From Candidatus Saccharimonadota bacterium (GTDB lineage Bacteria > Patescibacteriota > Saccharimonadia > UBA4664), in the NCBI GenBank assembly GCA_029237755.1, contig JAQZBT010000058.1:1-11292 (forward strand): a stretch of 11,292 nt of DNA, written 5' to 3'. The position numbers and the translations under genes were made by a program. This document shows positions 6,669 through 11,292 of this stretch, piece by piece. Position 1 is the first letter of the stretch, and the number at the start of each line of letters is the position of its first letter. The notes beneath the pieces were generated by a model that was given only the letters and a program-made list of their open reading frames with translations, had not been told where the DNA came from and searched no databases.

Positions 6669-7922
6669 GTGACTAAATTGTTTGAAACTACCTGGAGCGA
6701 TATTGCCCGGGCCGGTGCCCGTTTGGGACTCACCACCGATGCCCTGGGGTCCCTGGCCGAGCCGTCCCGTATTGTCGAAGTTGGCATCCCGCTAACCAAA
6801 GACGACGGCACCACTCAGACCGTGCGGGGTTGGCGCGTGCAGCACTCGAATGCCCGAGGGCCATTCAAGGGCGGCGTGCGCTTTCATCCTCACGTGCAGG
6901 TAGACGACGTCAAAAATCTGGCTCTATTGATGACACTCAAATGCGCCGTCGTTGATATTCCGTTTGGCGGCGCCAAAGGGGGAGTAAGCATCGATCCGCG
7001 CACTCTCAGCCGCTCCGAGCTGGAGCGCCTGTCGCGAGGCTACGTGCGCCAGATCGAGCCGCTCATCGGACCATGGACCGATATTCCCGCCCCCGATGTG
7101 GGGAGCGGCGAGGAGACCATGGCCTGGATGGTTGATGAATACTCCATGCTTTCCCATTCCTTCACGCCCGCCGCCTTCACCGGCAAACCCGTGGCCACCG
7201 GCGGCAGCCGCGGCCGCCGCGCCGCCACCGGCTACGGCGGCTTCGACGTTTTGGAGGTAGTGCAGAGCGAGCTGGGTGCGCCGCTCAAACGCGTCGCCGT
7301 TGAAGGCTTTGGCAACGTCGGCTACCACTTTGCCGAAAAGGCGGCCGAGCAGGGGATGACGCTAGTGGGCGTGTCCGATATACATGACGCGGTCACCAAC
7401 CCGGGCGGCCTCGACCCGGCGCAAGTGCTCAAATCCAAGCTCGCCACCGGCCGGGTGGCCGGCGCCGGCGGTCACGAAGTCAGTCATAGCGCACTGCTGG
7501 CCATGGATACGGACGTATTGGTCCTGGCTGCCATCGAGCACTCCGTCACGGCCCGCAACGCCGACAGCATCCGGGCCAAAGTTGTGCTGGAGCTGGGCAA
7601 CAACTCTGTCAGCGCCGAAGCGGGCGAAACCCTCGCCAAAAAGGGCATCCTGGTCATCCCCGACATCCTGGCCAACGCCGGCGGTGTCGTCGCCTCCTAC
7701 TTCGAGTGGACCCAGAACCTCCAAGGCTACTACTGGACCGAAGCCGACGTCCTGTCGAAAGTCCGCGACAAACTCCACGTCGCCGCCCGCGACGTCTTCG
7801 CTGTGCGCGACGAGCACACGGTCAACCTGCGCACCGCTGCCCAGATGTTGGCGCTGGAGCGCCTGATGGCCGCCATGCCACACCACGCGGCGACGCCCCG
7901 GCTAACCCCTGTAAATGTATAG
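6669..7922 (+). CDS. gdhA: Glutamate dehydrogenase (Glu/Leu/Phe/Val family)
   Basis: The enzyme interconverts glutamate and 2-oxoglutarate plus ammonia in the cytoplasm. The 417-residue length is that of hexameric glutamate dehydrogenases, longer than leucine or phenylalanine dehydrogenases. Substrate-domain motifs are GPFKGGVRFHP (Lys67), LMTLKCAVVDIPFGGAKGG (Lys91 and catalytic Lys103) and PAPDVGSGEETMAWM (catalytic Asp143). Ser146 replaces the usual Thr. The coenzyme domain shows ATGYGG, the dinucleotide loop GFGNVG (213-218) and Asp237 after the second strand (VSD), which suggests NAD+ rather than NADP+. NAGGVVASYFEWTQN near the end is also typical. The GTG start at 6669 is preceded by AAAGAGGAG (~6653-6661) at 7-nt spacing. 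The open frame extends back to 5913 but that part lies inside the MFS gene. It has its own promoter and is probably monocistronic. In a reduced genome it may serve amino-acid catabolism. Confidence 0.94.
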   Translation: MTKLFETTWSDIARAGARLGLTTDALGSLAEPSRIVEVGIPLTKDDGTTQTVRGWRVQHSNARGPFKGGVRFHPHVQVDDVKNLALLMTLKCAVVDIPFGGAKGGVSIDPRTLSRSELERLSRGYVRQIEPLIGPWTDIPAPDVGSGEETMAWMVDEYSMLSHSFTPAAFTGKPVATGGSRGRRAATGYGGFDVLEVVQSELGAPLKRVAVEGFGNVGYHFAEKAAEQGMTLVGVSDIHDAVTNPGGLDPAQVLKSKLATGRVAGAGGHEVSHSALLAMDTDVLVLAAIEHSVTARNADSIRAKVVLELGNNSVSAEAGETLAKKGILVIPDILANAGGVVASYFEWTQNLQGYYWTEADVLSKVRDKLHVAARDVFAVRDEHTVNLRTAAQMLALERLMAAMPHHAATPRLTPVNV

Positions 7923-8033
7923 CAGCGAAGTGCTGACTACGACGACTGCCTTAGGGTAGGGTCCCTGCGAAAGGAGGAGTATGTCAGCACGCAGCTCTAT
8001 GCTTGCCCGAGCCCCAGGAGTTACACTTGAACC
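7923..8033 (+). other. Intergenic region with inverted repeat and strong Shine-Dalgarno-like run
   Basis: GTGCTGAC (7930-7937) is complementary to GTCAGCAC (7983-7990). Between them lie AGGGTAGGGTCCCT, able to form a small AGGG/CCCT stem, and AAAGGAGGAG (7970-7979), the strongest ribosome-binding-like run in the window. An ATG at 7981 opens a 32-codon frame to TGA 8077-8079, but it sits only 3-4 nt after the purine run and its product has no recognisable character. The pairing would place the purine run in a loop next to the stem. It may be a leader or a terminator-like structure after glutamate dehydrogenase, but no T-run follows. Confidence 0.35.
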
Positions 8034-8132
8034 ATGCCTAAGCTCTACCGTCTTAAGTATCGCGGGCTGGTCGCGCTGATAACTTTGGCCCTGATTGTGG
8101 CCGGAGCCGTCGCCGTCCAAATCGATGCCTAA
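8034..8132 (+). CDS. Possible 32-residue single-pass membrane peptide
   Basis: ATG 8034 to TAA 8130-8132 encodes a peptide with a basic head (MPKLYRLKYRG) followed by one hydrophobic helix (LVALITLALIVAGAVAV) and a short polar end. That is the layout of a small inner-membrane protein with a cytoplasmic N-terminus. TACACT (8022-8027) lies 6 nt before the ATG, the same arrangement as at the MFS gene, so a leaderless transcript is possible. AGGAG at 8016-8020 is 13 nt away, too far to be a good ribosome binding site. The frame overlaps the weaker 7981 frame, so at most one is likely. No family is recognised. It could be a decayed signal sequence of a lost secreted-protein gene. Confidence 0.42.
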   Translation: MPKLYRLKYRGLVALITLALIVAGAVAVQIDA

Positions 8133-8168
8133 GGCTCGCGACCAGCGCTCACATTTCCATGATGCTTG

Positions 8169-8177
8169 TGCTACAAT
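8169..8177 (+). promoter_or_regulatory. Extended -10 promoter for the dockerin/beta-helix genes
   Basis: TGC (8169-8171) directly precedes TACAAT (8172-8177), a near-consensus extended -10. No clear -35 lies 16-18 bp upstream. A start near 8184 leaves a leader of ~24 nt to ATG 8208. The TTG at 8166, which would add 14 residues, lies upstream of the -10 box and cannot be the start if this promoter is used. Confidence 0.58.
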
Positions 8178-8207
8178 TCCCTTGAACAAGCGCACAAACA
8201 CCAAGAC

Positions 8208-10574
8208 ATGAAATCCGCCACACAAACCAAGAAGCTGGCCGGCCGGGCAAGCTTTTCGCCCGGCAAAATTGGGCTGGTGATAGCCGCCTTCCTGGTCGCC
8301 GGTTTTGCCGGCGCTTGGCTTTTTAGCTCCAACGCCGCCACCGCCTGGCCCAGCACGCCGCCGGCTCAGATCTGCGGCAACAACGCCATTCTCGGCAACG
8401 GCCCCACCTCCGCTCCCGCCGGCGCCATTAGCGTCCCGGCCGGCAACAACTCCGGCATCGACTTCGGTCAGGACAACAAGACCTACTGGTTTGCACCCGG
8501 CACCCATACCATCGGCAACGACATGTACTCCCAGATTGAGCCGGGCAACCACTCGACCTATGTCGGCGCGCCCGGCGCCATCCTCGACGGCCAGGGCATC
8601 AACCGCTACGCCTTCACCCAAAAGGCTACGCACGTCACCATCCGCTACCTCACCATCCAGAACTTCGTCGCTCCTCGCGACGAGGGGGTAGTCAACCACG
8701 ACGCCGGCTCCTACTGGACCATCGAATACTCGACCATCCAGAACAACGACGGTGCCGGACTCATGGCGGGCTCATACAACCTCTACCAGTACAACTGCAT
8801 GAAGAATAATGGCCAGTACGCCATCAACGCCTGCTGCGGCGACGACTCCGAAACTGGCGATATCCAGGAGTGGACGCTCGACCACAACGAGATCACCGGC
8901 AACAACACTGATGACTGGGAGACGCAGGTGCCCGGCTGCGGCTGCACCGGCGGCGTCAAATTCTGGCTCAATAAAAACGTCACTGTCACCAACAACTACG
9001 TCCACAACAACCGCGGCTCCGGCCTCTGGCTCGACAACAACAACCGCGGCTTCATCATCGAATACAACTACATCTCAGATAACGACGCCGAAGCCATCTT
9101 CGCCGAGGCCGGCTACGACTTCCGTATCCGCTACAACAACATCATCCGCAACAAGATAGTCCAAGGCAGCGCCACCGCGGCCCGGGGCGACAACTTCCCG
9201 GCCGGTGCCATCTACGTCTCCGAGTCGGGCTCGCCGACCGGTTATGGGATCCGGACCGTCCCCTCGGTCATCTCCGAAAACAATTTCTACAATAACTGGG
9301 GCGGCGTCGAACTCTGGGAAAATCCCGACCGTTATAGCGGCTCGAGCGCCCACACCCACGTCTCCGGCACCATCAAGGTTGGGACACTTTACGACGACGC
9401 CGCCTGCGACGGCGCCAGTGATACTATCCTAGCCAGCGTGGTCAACAAGTATGATTGCCGCTGGTCCACCGAAAACGTCATTGTTGAGAACAATATCTTC
9501 ACTATCGACAAGCCCGCGATTGGGGGCAACTGTACCGTTGGGTCGACCTATTGCGGAGTCAGCGGCGTCTTCTCGACGTATGGCACCTATCCTGAATTCT
9601 CATCCTTCACGATTCCCTGGCGTGTAACTTTCCAGCAGGGCAACATCTTCCGCAACAACACGTACTACGGCGACTGGAAATTTGCCGGCTGGGAAGCCAG
9701 TAACCGCACCAGTTGGACAAACTGGAGAGCTGCTGCCCCGGCCGTACCCGCCAATACCACCACTTACAGTCCTCCCGGTACATTCGGTCAGGACCAGGGC
9801 AGTACCCTGACGGCCACAGTTCCGGCCGGGTCGATCACACCTACACCGACACCGTCTGTCACCGCCACGCCCACGCCCACGCCGACACCCTCTGGCACTG
9901 CCACGCCGACGCCCACTCCAACACCAACTCCCACTCCAGCGCCCACTCCCACCCCCGGCTCCGGTACCACCAAGACCTTCGAGACCGGTACTGACCAGAT
10001 GAGCGCCTGGTTCTCCAGCTCCGTCGCTCGCACCACGGCTCAGGCTCATGGTGGCAGCGCCTCGCTGGCCGTCACCGCCACGGCCGGGGGCGGATGGGGA
10101 ATAGAGGAGAACTGGCCGGGCACCGCCGAGGTCACCGCCGGCACTCCCTACGACATCTCAGCCTGGGCCAAAGCTGCCACCACCGGCCGCCAGATTACCT
10201 TGACCGTCATCTGGCTCGACGCGGCCGATGCCACCGTCGGCACCAACGTTACGGCCTCAGCCACCGACAATTCGGCGGGCTGGACCAAAATCTCCGCCTC
10301 GGCTACCGCTCCGGCCGGCGCCACCCATGCCCTCTTCCGTGTCAACGGCGCGGCGGCCGCCAACGCCGAAGTCCACTACCTTGATGACATCGCTATCTCT
10401 ACCCAACCACCAGCCAAGGTTGGTGACCTCAACGGTGACAACTCCGTCAACATCCTCGACCTGTCTATCCTCCTGGCGCGCTGGAACACTACGGACGCCG
10501 CCGCCGACCTCAACGACGACAACGTCGTCGGCATCGTCGACCTCTCGATGTTCTTGAGTCGCTGGGGGACCTGA
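8208..10574 (+). CDS. Secreted right-handed beta-helix protein with CBM-like domain and C-terminal dockerin
   Basis: A 788-residue exported protein. A basic N-terminus and a hydrophobic helix (about 21-39, ending FSSNAATAW) form a signal peptide or membrane anchor. Residues ~85-500 carry Asn-rich parallel beta-helix (pectate-lyase-like) repeats such as YVGAPGAILDGQ, VTIRYLTIQNF, WTIEYSTIQNNDGAGL, WTLDHNEITGNNTDDW and VTVTNNYVHNN, typical of proteins that bind or cleave polysaccharides. Paired cysteines (NACCGD, PGCGCTGG) may form disulfides. A Thr-Pro linker (544-583) leads to a beta-sandwich resembling CBM4/9 modules (HGGSASLAVTA, GTPYDISAWAKA, HYLDDIAIS). The end (~736-788) is a type I dockerin with two calcium loops, DLNGDNSVNILD and DLNDDNVVGIVD, each with its ligands intact. 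ATG 8208 is chosen because the promoter covers the earlier TTG. No strong ribosome binding site is seen. The catalytic residues are not identified, so an enzymatic role is uncertain. The next gene follows after 4 nt. Confidence 0.9.
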   Translation: MKSATQTKKLAGRASFSPGKIGLVIAAFLVAGFAGAWLFSSNAATAWPSTPPAQICGNNAILGNGPTSAPAGAISVPAGNNSGIDFGQDNKTYWFAPGTHTIGNDMYSQIEPGNHSTYVGAPGAILDGQGINRYAFTQKATHVTIRYLTIQNFVAPRDEGVVNHDAGSYWTIEYSTIQNNDGAGLMAGSYNLYQYNCMKNNGQYAINACCGDDSETGDIQEWTLDHNEITGNNTDDWETQVPGCGCTGGVKFWLNKNVTVTNNYVHNNRGSGLWLDNNNRGFIIEYNYISDNDAEAIFAEAGYDFRIRYNNIIRNKIVQGSATAARGDNFPAGAIYVSESGSPTGYGIRTVPSVISENNFYNNWGGVELWENPDRYSGSSAHTHVSGTIKVGTLYDDAACDGASDTILASVVNKYDCRWSTENVIVENNIFTIDKPAIGGNCTVGSTYCGVSGVFSTYGTYPEFSSFTIPWRVTFQQGNIFRNNTYYGDWKFAGWEASNRTSWTNWRAAAPAVPANTTTYSPPGTFGQDQGSTLTATVPAGSITPTPTPSVTATPTPTPTPSGTATPTPTPTPTPTPAPTPTPGSGTTKTFETGTDQMSAWFSSSVARTTAQAHGGSASLAVTATAGGGWGIEENWPGTAEVTAGTPYDISAWAKAATTGRQITLTVIWLDAADATVGTNVTASATDNSAGWTKISASATAPAGATHALFRVNGAAAANAEVHYLDDIAISTQPPAKVGDLNGDNSVNILDLSILLARWNTTDAAADLNDDNVVGIVDLSMFLSRWGT
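9837..9956 (+). repeat. Thr-Pro coding low-complexity repeat
   Basis: A run of degenerate ACN-CCN codons encodes the TPTPTP linker between the beta-helix and the CBM-like domain. The copies vary at third positions, and the run is interrupted by Ser-Val-Thr-Ala and Ser-Gly-Thr-Ala. Such linkers are flexible and often glycosylated in secreted polysaccharide-active proteins. The DNA repeat is prone to length change by slippage. Confidence 0.85.
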
Positions 10575-10578
10575 CGAG

Positions 10579-11292
10579 ATGCCGGCAGCTAAGCAGAAGG
10601 CGAAGCGCCGCTCGCTCAACGTAACCGCCCTGCTTATCACCGCTGTACTTGCCATTGTCAGCGGTTTCATTGTCATGTCGGTCCGCGCCGCCGCTTCCGC
10701 CGACATCAATCGCGACGGTCAGGTCGGCATTCTGGACCTGAGCGCTCTGCTGACTCAATGGGCCAGGACGGGAGCCGTCCTGTCTGGTGATCTCAATCTC
10801 GACGGTACCGTGACTATCCTCGATCTATCGCATCTCTTGACGCAGTGGGGGCCGGCCGCCGTTGCTCCTACTCCCGGTCCCGCCCAAGAGTACGTCATCG
10901 ATAACGCCACCCGGACCATGACCATCAACCCGGTTGGCGACTTTACCGCCAATCTGGACACCCTCGTCACCCAACTAGAAGGTCGCTCGGACCAGAATGA
11001 GCTCTGGACACTTCGGTTTATGCCCGGCACCTACACTTTGACCTCGGATATAGTCATGACCGAGTTGAAGAATGTTCACATTACCTCGGTCAACACCGCT
11101 TCGCCCGCCGTCATCACCAAGACCTCGATGAGTGTCGAGTATCTCTTCACCTGCCGGTACTGCAGCAGCATCCGCATCAGTTACCTCACGTTCGAAGGCG
11201 TCACTACTACTTACGACCCCAACGCCGTACACTGGCCCGACCAGGGCGTCTGGTTTGGCTCCTCCCACGATACGCGCGTCGACCACTCGACC
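10579..11292 (+). CDS. Surface protein with N-terminal dockerin and beta-helix (3' end outside window)
   Basis: ATG 10579 opens a frame that stays open to the window end (238 codons). It starts with a strongly basic head (PAAKQKAKRRS) and one hydrophobic helix (about 16-35), a signal or anchor. Directly after it, residues ~41-91 form a type I dockerin: calcium loops DINRDGQVGILD (42-53) and DLNLDGTVTILD (71-82), each followed by LSALLTQW or LSHLLTQWG. A short Ala/Pro linker (AAVAPTPGPAQ) leads to the start of a parallel beta-helix (RFMPGTYTLTSDIVM, VHITSVNTASPAVI, IRISYLTFEGV). The start lies 4 nt after the previous stop, with GGGGGA (10563-10568) ahead, so the two genes are probably co-transcribed. 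The N-terminal dockerin is unusual, because dockerins of cellulosome enzymes are mostly C-terminal. The catalytic or binding target is unknown. Confidence 0.9.
   Translation, partial: MPAAKQKAKRRSLNVTALLITAVLAIVSGFIVMSVRAAASADINRDGQVGILDLSALLTQWARTGAVLSGDLNLDGTVTILDLSHLLTQWGPAAVAPTPGPAQEYVIDNATRTMTINPVGDFTANLDTLVTQLEGRSDQNELWTLRFMPGTYTLTSDIVMTELKNVHITSVNTASPAVITKTSMSVEYLFTCRYCSSIRISYLTFEGVTTTYDPNAVHWPDQGVWFGSSHDTRVDHST

Noticed and set aside
8067..8145. 9-bp inverted repeat CTGGTCGCG/CGCGACCAG
   Set aside because: The arms are 61 nt apart with no T-run, and one arm is inside the possible small peptide gene. Likely chance in GC-rich DNA.
7902..8699. 265-codon minus-strand open frame
   Set aside because: It covers the intergenic region and the start of the dockerin gene, and the part beyond 8208 is a Gly/Val-rich shadow. 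No family is recognisable.
9600..10049. Gly/Trp/Ser-rich minus-strand frame
   Set aside because: It is the antisense of the Thr-Pro linker and surrounding coding sequence.
980..10574. Possible UGA recoding as in some Patescibacteria
   Set aside because: TGA ends the ABC gene at a normal C-terminus with an overlapping start, and ends the first dockerin right after its last repeat, so it acts as a stop.

Overview
The window is one continuous piece of a GC-rich bacterial genome with every recognisable gene on the + strand. The secreted proteins start with a Lys/Arg-rich N-terminus, one hydrophobic helix and an Ala-rich exit (for example SSNAATAW). They carry type I dockerin repeats of the form DLNGDNSVNILDLSILL. 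This style, together with -10 boxes placed very close to start codons, most resembles Saccharibacteria or other Patescibacteria. That placement is inferred from style only; no marker gene is present to prove it. TGA is used as a stop at 980-982 and 10572-10574, so there is no sign of UGA recoding.

Layout. (1) 1-3135: the 3' part of an ABC exporter, overlapping by 4 nt a membrane protein fused to a spermidine-synthase-like domain. (2) 3198-3910: a guanylate kinase gene with its own extended -10 promoter and a hairpin terminator. (3) 3930-4108: a promoter, tRNA-Ala(CGC) with the G3:U70 identity pair, and a long terminator hairpin. (4) 4053-4436: an unusual array in which the last ~23 nt of the tRNA recur twice more downstream. 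Each copy is followed by a strong hairpin of different sequence but similar shape, and then by a minus-strand copy of the T-arm sequence. (5) 4496-5436: a MASE1 membrane sensor region split between two frames and lacking an output domain. (6) 5455-6612: an MFS transporter. (7) 6619-7922: glutamate dehydrogenase with its own promoter and Shine-Dalgarno sequence. (8) 7923-8207: an intergenic stretch with a possible 32-residue membrane peptide. (9) 8208-11292: two adjacent genes for secreted or surface beta-helix proteins with dockerins. The first has its dockerin at the C-terminus after a Thr-Pro linker and a CBM-like domain. The second, cut by the window end, has its dockerin at the N-terminus directly after the membrane helix.

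The genes form several short transcription units rather than one pathway: export and membrane functions, nucleotide metabolism, a tRNA, amino-acid catabolism or nitrogen metabolism, and a surface polysaccharide-related pair. The two observations most worth following are the tRNA-tail hairpin array and the two-gene dockerin/beta-helix unit, which has no cohesin in view.
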